Below, one piece after another: positions 1 through 23,244 of a stretch of 64,000 bases of DNA. The stretch lies in NCBI RefSeq assembly GCF_032118995.1, contig NC_092660.1, forward strand, positions 18,586,501 through 18,650,500. The letters are read 5' to 3'. Source of the stretch: Asterias amurensis. Taxonomy: Eukaryota > Echinodermata > Asteroidea > Forcipulatida > Asteriidae. Every line of letters begins with the position of its first letter. Position 1 is the first letter of the stretch. Both the position numbers and the translations under genes were made by a program. The notes below the pieces were generated by a model that did no database searches, was not told where the DNA came from, and was given only the letters and a program-made list of their open reading frames with translations.

Positions 1-722
1 AACGTATTTGTGATAGTGGCGCCGTTATAGTTTGCAGCAACACCATGTTTTAGTAGATGACATTATTTTTAGGATTACACAAAGTTTACTCAAATTTTAA
101 ATTGGCATGCGGTGATTTACTATGTGGTCATCTTTTACTAGATTATATAACTTCATGCACATCCTATTTTATTTTGCATGATTAATCCTTATTAAAATAT
201 GCAGATATTATGTTATACTATTTGCTATATTTGATAAAAATATTTGCCTTTTTTAAGCTTATGATATTACTCAAATAAGGTTAACATTATGACAAACAGG
301 TTTATAAAAAAGTCCCCATTTTAGATTGTCTTTCTTGAGCTTTGTGAGTTGCATATGATGTGATTTGTTTAACGAATAACAATTAATGTAACACTTATAT
401 ACTGTACAGGGGTGTTTAACTTCATTGTACGTTTATTTCAATGTTGTCATTTAAGTACAACAAGTATATATCATTTAACCTCGTTACACTATAAATTGTC
501 ATACAAACAGACTTATATTAGAAAAGTATGTGTCGTAAAGGTAGAGTTAAGATACAGAATGACAACATAGGTTTGGGCGAAGCACTGCTCTCAGTACCCT
601 TACCTTTGGGCAGACAAAAGAGACAGGCAAAGGCCAAAAACAACTATCATGACAAACAAACGAGTACACATAAAAAGTAACATATTAAACTACCGCAATG
701 AGTCATTGACACATTATGCATA
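1..722. other. Left flank, probable 3' region of the SRCR gene
   Basis: AT-rich sequence with no coding exon I can support. If the SRCR gene ends at the stop codon at 723, this is its 3' UTR and downstream flank. Minus-strand AATAAA hexamers lie at 432-437 and 168-173. If instead the last visible SRCR exon uses a donor at 772, this stretch is intron. Confidence 0.45.
432..437 (-). terminator. Candidate polyadenylation signal for the SRCR gene
   Basis: AATAAA on the minus strand about 290 nt after the stop codon at 723. It is the nearest canonical hexamer downstream of the last SRCR exon. The motif is common by chance in AT-rich DNA, so this is only a candidate. Confidence 0.3.
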
Positions 723-13562
<12,840 letters not shown>

Positions 13563-13599
13563 CACCAAGCTAGAGAAATTACGCTCCGACTGGATGATG

Positions 13600-14360
13600 T
13601 GAATTAGGGTCAACTTCGAAGAAATGGATGAGATATTTATTCGTGAATTGTACAACTCTGTCTGGTACTTGAACCACTGCGGGGAATTCTATTTAACAAA
13701 ATGTGTAGCTCTACATGCATTCCTCACTTTTAAATACTTCTTAGGATGACACCTTCAGACGTTTTCTGGACAAAGCAAACCGGAGTTAAAAACACAGCGT
13801 ACCAAGACTCATAACAACAGAAAAAGGTGAACCAGGATTTCGCTAAAAATTACCACTTCGAGACAGGATCCGTATTGCCGTGTCGCCACCAGTCAATTCT
13901 TCAAGACATAACACGGAGTTTAAGGTCAACACCATGACAACTTGGTGTCAAATTGCCCACCCCGCGTCTTTTCGTTTTTCAAAGTCAATTGAAACAAAGG
14001 TCTTAGAAGGGGAAACCCCTAGCCACCCCAACCACCCCCGCAGAGGTCATACGTGTGTTATGTGCCATTTCATAATTGCAACAAGTGCAAGCACACTGTA
14101 AAAGTAAATTGACCTCACAACCTCAAGCCATGAGGCTCAAAGAAAAGCTGCGTTATTGTTTTAGATTCGTCGCGGTGCGTAGTCACATAGTGACGAATCT
14201 GATAAAAGGTGCAGCTTTGAGTAAAATCACCTTTGAATGTTTTGACATGTATTCATTCACCTACATTATCACTTGCCGAATGGAAGGTATGTTTTTAAGA
14301 ATATTTGAGGTAGCATATATAACCACTCATTCTCGGTCGTCAACTTCGCCCCAATTCTCA
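13600..14360. other. Upstream flank of the SRCR gene
   Basis: This should contain the minus-strand promoter and 5' UTR of the SRCR gene. I see no clear TATA box or other core element. A short hairpin (AGATTCGTCGC against GTGACGAATCT) lies near 14165-14205. No coding exon is supported. Confidence 0.4.
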
Positions 14361-14365
14361 CTTCC

Positions 14366-14860
14366 CTTGGTAATTACTCCAAATAATTGTTAGCACGGGA
14401 GAGCTGTTGATTATAACACATTTTGGAAGCAGCTCCCTCTGAAGTAACGTAGTTTTTGAGAAAGAAATATCTCATCCCAAATAACATTCAAAGACCTCAG
14501 GCCTGAAGCTTCTTTTTTAGGCATCTGAAAGCACATAATTTATTATGATTTTGGAGGTTGAACAAAGAATTGACAAGAGTTGGATTCGAACCAACGACCT
14601 CCGTGTATTAACGTGCCGGCGCCGCGGCGCTCTACCAACTGAGCTATCTAGCCCTATGTTCGCGGAGTCCCTATTTTGTCAATATCTTTGTTAATAATAA
14701 TTAATTTTGCAATAAAAGGATGTTTTCTCTTCATATTCTTGCAACTTTGGTGACCAAAGTTCAAATTTTCACAGATTTGTTATTGTATGCATATGTTGGG
14801 ATACACCAAGTTGAGAAAACTGGTCTTTGACAATTACCAATAGTGTCCGAGTCCACCCAT
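14366..14860 (+). mobile_element. Family A MITE-like element interrupted by a SINE
   Basis: The left half (TTGGTAATTACTCCAAATAATT) and the right half (GACAATTACCAATAGTGTCC) of one family A copy flank about 150 nt carrying an inverted tRNA-derived SINE (14545-14690). The nesting orders the insertions: MITE first, SINE later. Confidence 0.65.
14545..14690 (-). mobile_element. tRNA-derived SINE (AGATAGCTCAGTTGGTAGAGC family)
   Basis: Inverted box B (GATTCGAACCAACGACC) and box A (CTACCAACTGAGCTATCTAG) lie at tRNA spacing, with a GGTTGAACAAAGAATTGAC tail. The same family occurs at 31335, 31445 and 36865. Confidence 0.7.
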
Positions 14861-15344
14861 GATTTTTTTTTAAGGTCCTCATCACATATCCTCCTTTGTT
14901 TCTTCTATTGTTCTATCCATTTAGCCCTCTCTGCCACATCAAAATAAGAAAACTGACACCCTCCCGACAGCTCCCGGTCTGCCGTTACGCAGTCGTTTTC
15001 TCCGGTGGGGGAGGGAGATCCATTTACCGGTCACGTTTCGACGAACCACGCTATGAAAACAAGTCGATAAATCTTCACTGCTGTTCCTCCCAAACTGCGT
15101 GGGGGAAAATCCAATCACCCTGAGTACAATAATTCAGCATCGTACGATGAAGCAAGGTCAAGTCTTGGAAATTTGAGTCAAGGATCGAATTTGGTCGTTA
15201 AAAAAGCAAGGGGCTTACAACTTTGGATTTCACAGAGTGAGTCCCACTCTGTATGCGACCCAACATGAAACAAACCAACTTGAAACTTTAACAGCGACAA
15301 AACAATAATCTTGTCAAGTGGACTCCATTAATATCCCCATTTAT

Positions 15345-15425
15345 CAACAACCCCCCCCCCCCAAAAAAAAAAAAACAAAAAAAAAAACGAACAAACAAAC
15401 AAACAAACAATGAACAATGAACAAA
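15345..15425. repeat. C/A homopolymer and (ACAA)n low-complexity tract
   Basis: A run of C is followed by runs of A, then ACAA-type repeats. This is low-complexity sequence with no coding content. Confidence 0.8.
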
Positions 15426-15579
15426 CAAAAACACGACCGAAAACATCAAAAACATTTCAAGCATTTCAAGCATAAACATTTTAATAATAGTAAAGACACA
15501 AAATCCATGGGAAAACTTTGCGGATAATAAAAGTTCAGCTGGTTCCATATATGGGCAATGGTGGAAAGCTCTCACCCCT

Positions 15580-15957
15580 TAAAGGCAGTGGACACTATTG
15601 GTAGTTACTCAAAATAATTATTAGCATAAAAACGTACTTGGTAACGACTAATGGGAGAGGTTGTGACAAACGGCTCCCTCTGAAGTGACATAATTTCGAG
15701 AAAGATGTAATTTTCCACGAATTTGATTTCGAGACCTCAGGTTTAGAATTTGAGGTCTCGTAATCAAGCATCTGAAAGCACACAACTTCGTGTGACAAGG
15801 GTGTTTGTTTTCTTTCATTATTAGCTCGCAACCTCGATGACCAATTGAGCTTAAATTTTCACAGGTTTGTTATTTTATGCATATGTTGAGATACATCAAG
15901 TGTAAAGACTAGTCTTTGACAATTACCAATAGTGTCCAAGTGTCTTTAAACAAACCG
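15580..15957 (+). mobile_element. Family A MITE-like element, near full length
   Basis: About 375 nt from AAAGGCAGTGGACACTATTG to CCAATAGTGTCCAAGTGTCTTT. The ends are imperfect inverted repeats. It is a good representative copy of the family. Confidence 0.75.
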
Positions 15958-15959
15958 CG

Positions 15960-17135
15960 CTGATTGGCATTGACGGCCGAATGCAGGCAAAACATTTTAT
16001 CGTATTATCAGATACTACCTTGACCAGATACTACCTATTTTACAAACTGTGGCCATAAGTTTTTGTTTTGCATAAATGGCTTTTCGTACTTTGCCAACCT
16101 CGGTTGGCAAAACTGGTTATTTCCTGAATTTTTCAGAGCGAACTTTTAAACATGACGTCATCAACTTTACATACCATCGATACCAATAAATTATAGTTGA
16201 CGCCCTCTGTTGTTAGAATTGATCCGAACAGTCCTGTATACGGTCCTCGTCGTCGACTAATACAAAACACTGTCAAGACTGAGGGCCCTTTCATAAACCA
16301 CGGCTTCGGCCTCAGGCTCCATCCCCTCTCGTCGGACGCCATGAGCGCGTACACGCAAAGCACGTGCAATTGTCAAAACAACCGCGGGGCCAAGCTATAG
16401 CCTGAGCCAAATCCAATGCCAAAACCGTGGTTTCTAAAATGGCCTATGAGCTAGGGGCCTCGATTGTAAACTGTATAGGCTATACTATACTAAGGCTAAT
16501 TTTGAAGAGTAAGAAAGGAGCAGAGGTCACTAAAGGAGGGGGATAGTCATCCTGTTCATACATCCAAGTACATGTTCATACAGTATACAAATGTACATGA
16601 CGTAGGCCCTTCGTCTATGTCAGAGCCTGTCCTAATCGGCCACCAGCTTCCTTGACAGATTTAACATTGACCCCACCAATCATCTTTCAATTGGTATGAC
16701 CTTTGACCTTGCCCTGGATTCTCGGAACAAGCTCTCTGCCGGGGTTCAATGTCGTCATCCTCCTCGCAAGCCCTTCTGACCTCAGTCATTCTGTTTCTTT
16801 CTCCATGGTTATCCCCATGCATGAAATGAAACCAAAATGTTAACTTCACTGCAACTTGAGTTTTTATCAGGAAGGTGTGAAACATTTTAAACGTTTTGTT
16901 GTAGAGTTTTTGTTTCTAGCCTGCTATACGAAGATTGATCATGGATAGGTTTTAAGGGTCATTGCTCTAGGATTTTACCATATTGAGGTTCTATGCTCTA
17001 CCGTGGGATTTAGCCCTTAACCTTTTTCACTAATCGACATTTCTTTAGAAGCTTTTCGATACTGAATCAACCAGCTGGACCACATGGGCTAGAATTTTAA
17101 CTGGTCATATATTAGTTTTAACTGTCATTTTGAGC
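15960..17135. other. Intergenic stretch
   Basis: No gene is supported. It holds a small inverted-repeat element at 16282-16443 and otherwise unremarkable AT-rich sequence. Confidence 0.5.
16282..16443. mobile_element. Small inverted-repeat element
   Basis: The ends GGCCCTTTCATAAACCACGG and CCGTGGTTTCTAAAATGGCC are imperfect inverted repeats, enclosing a GC-richer interior of about 120 nt. This is the structure of a short non-autonomous DNA element. Confidence 0.5.
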
Positions 17136-17139
17136 CAGT

Positions 17140-17465
17140 TGTTAAAGCCATTATACACTTTATATAAAATAACAATCCTGTGGAAATTTAGGCTCAATCG
17201 GACATCGGAGTCGGGAGAAAATAACGGCAAAACCCACTCTTGTTTTCGCGCGTTTCGCCGTGTCATGACATGTGTTTATAACAAATCCGTAATTCTCGTT
17301 AATGAGAATTTATATTGATTTACCGTTTTCTCAAAAAGTAAGGCATTTCATGGACTAATATTTCAAGAGAAGTCTTTCACCATTACCTTCTATAAACCCT
17401 GTAAGTTATTTGTAAATCTGTGAACTTTTTTTTTTTTCTGTACCGAAAGGGTCCAATGGCTTTAA
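17140..17465 (+). mobile_element. Family B MITE-like element (GCCATTGGACACTTTCGG ends)
   Basis: It contains CGTTTCGCCGTGTCATGACATG and ends CCGAAAGGGTCCAATGGCTTTA. Other copies are at 28302, 31963, 59770 and 61370. Confidence 0.65.
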
Positions 17466-17483
17466 CGAGACTCTCGACGCTGG

Positions 17484-18130
17484 TTGCGCCAACTCCATGG
17501 TTGCTGCACCCTTCCAATAATATGGTTTCACCCCTCCCCCTTCCACCCCTTCCAACCGGCCCACCTTCATAGTTGCAAAATTGTTGCATGCACCCGTCCA
17601 CATCCAGTTGCAACCCCTTCCACACGGATTGCACCCCTTCCACCTGGTATAAACTGTGGGCACCCTTCCAGCCTAAGGGTAACACCCCTCCCCATGGCTG
17701 CACCCACCCCAGGTGCACCCCTTTCACTCCCGTTGCACCCTTCCACACCCATGGTACCCTTCATGTCCCCTGTTGCACACCACCTCGGCTGCACCCCTCC
17801 AATCCCCCGTTGCACCCCTTCCATCACACCCTTCCACCCCAGCTGCACCCGTCCGACTCAACGGTTGCACCTTTTCACCCCATGCCCCCCCCCCCCCGTG
17901 GTTGATGCAACCTTCCACCTCACCACAGTTGCCCCCCCCCCCCCAACAGTTGCATGCGCCCTTTCACCACAGTCCCCCCCCCCCCCCCCCCCCCCGTGGT
18001 TGCACCTTTCTCTACCCATGGTTGCACCCTAGCTCTACGGTTGCACCCTTTCACCTCCATGGTTTGTAGAGAGAAAAGCTGCAACAGGCGACCACCCACC
18101 TCCGTTGTTGCACCATCAACCTCTCAAGAA
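17484..18130. repeat. C-rich degenerate minisatellite
   Basis: About 640 nt of degenerate TTGCACCCYTTCCACCCC-type units of roughly 20-25 bp, with pure C runs near 17884, 17932 and 17974 (about 22 C). The open frames across it on both strands are composition artefacts. The G-rich minus strand could form quadruplex or i-motif structures (inference). Confidence 0.8.
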
Positions 18131-20636
18131 CGTGCGTACCTCTTGTGAAATCGTTGCAAAGCACATGCACTGTCCGAGCCCATCCACATGGTAGGCTCGT
18201 GTTTAGTACATGGACTTAGATAAACACCCGGTGATTATTCTTTACTACATCATCACCCCCGGGGGATTTTACTTACACCGCCGTTTGACTTTGATGGACC
18301 ATAAAGAAAGGAAAACACCCATTACCCATCAAGTGGGCAGAAAACAACTGCAAGGTTCATGCAATGGTTCATGGCTTTCAGGCCCTGCATTTTTTTTTTC
18401 AGACGCGTGTAGGATTTTTTTCTCTCAAAATCTCTGATATTGTTTTCCTTGCTCTGAAGTTGGTTTGAGATTTTTGTTACCGGATAGGGACAGAGTCCTC
18501 CCCGACAACCTTTGTTAATATGCAGGCCTATATCTTAACCAGACTATGGCCCTCAGCCCATCCAACCTTTATTCTCCGGCATTTGTGTTTGTTGTCTTGA
18601 CAATAAATAATTGTTTTAAATCTTTGAATCTCGAGATCGATTGAAACAAATTACCAAGGTTTGGCTTTCTAGTATAGGTCCTTGACTATGAGCAATTGTT
18701 TTCCGAATTAATTCGTCTATGTGCATCAGTGGTGTGCATGACCTGTTGAAACAAAGACTGTATAAAAAAAAGTCATTCCTATTTCACCCACCGTGTGCTT
18801 TGAGCATAGAGCAATCTGAAGCTGATCATTGTTTTTTTTAAGTTTTCACTACAAAGCAATTTCATTCCCCCTGTCCACGTTGGGGGGGGGGGGGGATTGA
18901 CAAAAGCGATATTGCGCAATGTCTTTCACAACTTGTGAATGGGGGAAAAGGAGACCGCGAGTTCTTTTAATTCCTAATGTTCTACCTCGCTTAATGCATG
19001 ATTCGAGTTTCGGCAAGTTCGATCCCGAACCCCGGTAAATTGTCTGTCATAAAAATTATTTTCAAATATCCCCTATTAGCTCCAATTTAAACCATCTACC
19101 GCCATGTAAAAACCAATACAACAATTTGAGACCAATGCGCCAATGGAATAAACAGCTGATTTGAGTGTCAATGCCACTTAATGACAGTGTTTAAAAAATT
19201 TATTGTTTAATTCTGTAACCGTTTGATTGTTTTAATCCTACAATAAATGGTGGTTGCGTTTTTGAGATATCGCCAGAAATCCCGAATGATGCCCACACAG
19301 GATAGGAATACACAATACGAGAAGCGTTACTGCAGTAGCGAAGTGGAATGTTTCTCAAAATGCTTTCGAAATCTGCTGCGTGCTTCTAACCATAAGTTGT
19401 TATTGCCATTAATTTGTGAGAGTGGTCTTTTAACACGGGATACCTTTCCTTGGGGTTTTTTATTCCCTTGGTAGATAAAGTTTTTGGGCCATGGCATGAA
19501 TCCATAGTCACTGTGAATGGAGACGTATGTAAAATAATTTACCAGTACAGTAGAAGTTTCAGCGTAAGTTTTTTAGAAAAAAAGGTGAACATCATAGACT
19601 CTCGGAGCGATGTTTTCAGGAGAGTCGCGTAACATTAATACCAGTACTAGAAAATACGTTGTGAATGCTAAATTAATTTTCGTTCGTCTCTGAGACGAAA
19701 ATTATTCCCGTGACATTGTTTTACTCGTTTCCCAAAAACTGCAGCACCTCAGCAAGCAATAATGGAAGCTTTCTACCATCATATCTTCAAACAATGCGTA
19801 TGTAAATCTGTGAAAATGCATTGTGTTTAGTGTCCTACAAAAATTAACAAACCCATATCACTATCACTCAGGAAAATTATTCGGTGGAATTACAGAGCAA
19901 GATGAAATCATACCACCCATCCGCCCCCAACGCACCCACATACCAAGTTAAGGGTCTTCTGAGGTCACTGTTCCATTTAGGCCGTTTATCCAAACACCTA
20001 TCAGCGTCTCAGAATTCACACGAAGAAATGTTTCCTTAAAAGTGGGTGATCAAAGTTATTTCTATCTTCAGCTATTCTTTAACCCTAGATACAGTACTGA
20101 CCAATCACCAGCCGGCACAGCTATCGCATGCCCCGCCCACTTTATGACGTCAGAGTATCGTACGATCGGTTCTGCTTTTTGTCAAAGCCCGGACTTTTCT
20201 GGAATAATATTGTCCCCACAGGACTCAGTGATTTGAATGGAGGAACAATTGCAGAGCTAAGAGGAAGGGGAGCAATTACCAAAGACTTCGTCATCGGGGT
20301 TGGAAGTTTCGCAATCCTCTTTCTTTTGACTGTAGTTGAAACGTATTTGAATCAAATTTAATTGGCGTGTACTGAGTGCGTAGTTCCAATTGCATAACCA
20401 CCAAACGAATTTCTTTTTCCTCCATGCTGAGTTGCAACATGTTGTCTTGCAGAAGATGGGTTACGAAATGTGTTAAGGGGGGGGGGGGGGACCACACGGT
20501 TCAGTTTCATCAAAGCCTGTAAGCAAAGCACAGGGAGGTATTTATTCCTGACCAGAATCAGGTTACCAGCCTAAATTTATGAGTTCCAGTGTTGCTGCTG
20601 CTGGTGCCCGACTCAATTTTTGCTTAGCATTGTTAT
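18131..20636. other. Intergenic stretch
   Basis: I see no supported gene. It has homopolymer G runs near 18881 and 20477 and scattered AT-rich sequence. The short open frames here have no recognisable domain or splice context. Confidence 0.5.
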
Positions 20637-21095
20637 TTTCTGCTTACCAGCTTTACGATGAGCCCAGGGTCAAATTCCATTAAGTCTGTAAGCACAAGAA
20701 CTTCTATACAGAGAGTGTTTCTTAAACAGAAACGGGTTGTCATCAATTTTCATTATGTCTTTTATGACTGCTTGTGCCCCACAATATTGCTTAGCAAAGA
20801 CAGTTGTCAAGCAGTATTTTTTGCTTAACAGCTTTTTGAAATTGATGGGCCCATGGGTCCAATTTCATAAAGCGTCTAAGCATAAGAACTTGCTTTGCAC
20901 TGGAAAATATTGCTTGACAGAAATGGGTTAGCAGCAAATGTCATTACGTTTACCTTTTTTAACTAATGCCCCACTCAATATTGCTTAGCAAAGAAAGTTG
21001 TCAACAGCTTTGAAATTGGTATGACTGGTGTGGTCCCATTCATTGTCTGCTTAGTAAAGAAAGTTGTCAATTATTTTCTGCTCAAACGGGCCCTG
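20637..21095. repeat. Cluster of family E repeat fragments
   Basis: GGTCAAATTCCATTAAGTCT, CAATTTCATAAAGCGTCTAAG and TTGCTTAGCAAAGAAAGTTG units recur several times in tandem-like order. They are related to the palindromic GGGCCCAATTTCATAGAGCT element at 32358 and 42897. Confidence 0.55.
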
Positions 21096-21237
21096 TGGCC
21101 CATAGAGATAAAAGCAGCACAATGACCGACAGTGGAATGGAGCTTTGCCAACTGTAGAGGCCACAAGGGGATGCCCGGGAACAAAGAAAAGAAAAAGGGT
21201 CCCCTGGACATTCCTTAGGATTGCCCCTTTTTTCTTG

Positions 21238-21245
21238 TGACGTCA
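21238..21245 (+). promoter_or_regulatory. CRE-like palindrome TGACGTCA
   Basis: A full cAMP-response-element consensus about 76 nt upstream of the TATA box at 21321. Its promoter position supports a role for CREB/ATF-type factors, but that is inference. Confidence 0.5.
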
Positions 21246-21320
21246 GATCGCCTGAGATCGGATGATCAGCTGATCCCCGAGGGAGGCCCATGCGGAGTAA
21301 AGAAAGGCCGGGTGACTGCC

Positions 21321-21327
21321 TATATAA
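21321..21327 (+). promoter_or_regulatory. TATA box of the EF-hand gene
   Basis: TATATAA in a GC-rich local context. A start site would fall at about 21350, and a noncoding exon ending in a strong donor follows at 21534. Confidence 0.55.
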
Positions 21328-21349
21328 ACCGGGGAGGGATTCCCTGCTG

Positions 21350-21534
21350 TGAACCACTCGACCGCAAACTCCGAGGCACCTCACAGCTGACCGTGCTACT
21401 AGCTCTGCAACACGCCGGCCTGTCCTACCTCCCTGCACCCCTGAAGAAGTATTCCGTACACGCTGAAGAAGAAGATCATCGGAAACGTCTTTCTCCAACA
21501 AGAGTATATTCTGATTCTGCAAAATAAATTTGAG
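21350..21534 (+). other. Predicted 5' UTR exon of the EF-hand gene
   Basis: GC-richer sequence than the surroundings lies downstream of the TATA box and ends in GAG|GTAAGT at 21534. The next exon begins at 23051 with the start codon at 23075. The start of this exon is inferred from the TATA position. Confidence 0.5.
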
Positions 21535-22140
21535 GTAAGTTGTAATACACTGGTCTGCAGTGCAAGTTTAACTGTCGATTTGGGGGGTTCAGTATCGTTT
21601 TGAGTGGTTTAGATTGCGCAACAGGTGTCAAAATCTTCTGGTTATGTTGCAATATTTGACGTCCACATGGTTTTTGGCTAAAATGGCTTTCTTGTTTTCC
21701 CTCACTTTAGCTTAACCCCACTACGACCAGGAGAGTAAAACGTGTTTAATTCTTGAAAGTTGCTCTAAAAATATGAGTTTCAATTTTTTGTATTTTATGC
21801 TATTATGCTTTTGGAGAAATTCCAATTGTAAAACAAACTGATGATATGCAGGCAAATCTGTTTGTCATTCAGTTATGCCTTCTTATAAAGCCTGCAAGAG
21901 CAAAAAGCTCTAGCAAAGTTGCAAGTCAAAATATTATGGTGCAGCCGCGTGGCCCGGTCATTTCATTCTTAGCAAAGACAACTAGGCATGTATTAAGCAG
22001 ATTTTTCTTCGGGAAAGTTGGGCTCTGATGTGTTCTGTCTGGTATTATGGGCATTTCAGATAATGCATATTCATATTCGTGTTGTATAGCACCCCTTACA
22101 CACATTCTGATTGTAGGGCACGTCACACGATCAGTGTCAT

Positions 22141-22386
22141 TTTAAAGACACTAGACACTATTGGTAATAATAGTCAAAATTGCGATATAATTGTATAAGA
22201 AAAACACCCTTGTCACACGAAGTTGAGTGCTTCCAGATACTTAAAATCGAGACCTCAAAATCTAATTCTGAGGTCTAGAAATCAAATTTGTGGAATATTA
22301 CTTTACCGAAAACTACGCCACTTCCCATTCTCGATACCAAGTGAGATTTTATGCTAAATATTAATTCTGAGTAATTACCAATAACA
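22141..22386 (-). mobile_element. Family A MITE-like element, internally deleted
   Basis: AAAGACACTAGACACTATTGGTAA at one end, ACACCCTTGTCACACGAAGTTG in the body and GAGTAATTACCAATAA at the other. It is about 245 nt against a usual 370. Confidence 0.6.
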
Positions 22387-22399
22387 AGCAGCAAACAAG

Positions 22400-22545
22400 G
22401 TACTGTATCCGTAGCAATCGATGTACTATCCCATAGCAACCGATGTACAATCCTATAGCAGCCAATGTACTATTCCATAGCAACCGATGTACTAATCCAT
22501 AGCAACCGATGTACTATTCCATGGCAACTGATGCACTATTCCAAT
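22400..22545. repeat. 23-bp tandem repeat, about 6 copies
   Basis: Units of CCATAGCAACCGATGTACTATT with substitutions, in the 5' UTR intron of the EF-hand gene. Confidence 0.85.
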
Positions 22546-23074
22546 GTGCATGATACCCATTGCAACGTCAACTCCTTGATATAGGCCTTTTATGTATGGG
22601 GTGTGTTTAAAACAAAATGGCTGTTTTGGATAAAACTCTGACTCCCTTGGTGAACCGGATGATTTTTTTCTGCACAACGAACAATATCTTTATTTATTTA
22701 TTTAATTTTACAAATCTTACTACTGTCGTAGTGCTTTTCGAATGGGAATTTTTGTTTTCTAAATAGAATCAAAAAGGAGAATCCTTACAAAAAAAAACAG
22801 GAGCGTTTTTGATGAACCGAAAACAAATAATATAATGCTCCCGGAGCGGTCTAGTTTCACGCGGCTTCGCCTCTGGAAACGGCTCACCGAGGAATATGAC
22901 CTTATTTAGGATCATGATTGTAGTTTTAACCATAGCACTCGAAACCGTCAAAATGTGTATTATTATGGTTTGTATAACCGGGTGATGGCGAAAAGGTTAA
23001 CCCCAGTAAAGTTGCAATTGTTTATTTCTATATTTTGTTATATTTTTTAGAACTGCTAAACCATCAAAGCAATC

Positions 23075-23244
23075 ATGTCTGGCATAGTACTCACATTGAC
23101 TCTTCTAGTCTGCATCCTGGTCATCACTGAGGCGTGCTCACCATCATCTACAGGCAGTGGAGGCAGGAGCCACACACCGTCTCCAGCGAGTGGTGGCAAT
23201 GTCTACAACCCGGGAAAGGGACCGATTCCCCCGCACCCATTCAG
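23075..23244 (+). CDS. EF-hand gene coding exon 1 (signal peptide, Pro/Ser-rich segment)
   Basis: The exon starts at 23051 after TTTTTTAG; the ATG is at 23075. It encodes 56 residues plus two nt of the first Arg codon and ends at GTAAGA. The exon covers the signal peptide and the putative propeptide. Confidence 0.82.

Noticed and set aside
13563..13655. Longer N terminus of the SRCR protein from an upstream in-frame ATG
   Set aside because: It would place about 31 polar residues before the signal peptide. The ATG at 13562 gives a normal signal sequence.
15288..15831. Small frames within and beside family A elements, repeated in other copies (for example 62764, 63397, 39039)
   Set aside because: Similar peptides arise from each MITE copy, so they are repeat-derived and non-coding.
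17383..18069. Open frames rich in His/Pro/Thr or Gly/Val in the C-rich region
   Set aside because: They follow from the degenerate C-rich tandem repeat; frames are open on both strands and no splice or start context is seen.
21082..21522. 146-codon minus-strand frame overlapping the EF-hand promoter and first exon
   Set aside because: It lies opposite a TATA box and a noncoding exon with a strong plus-strand donor, and shows no recognisable domain.
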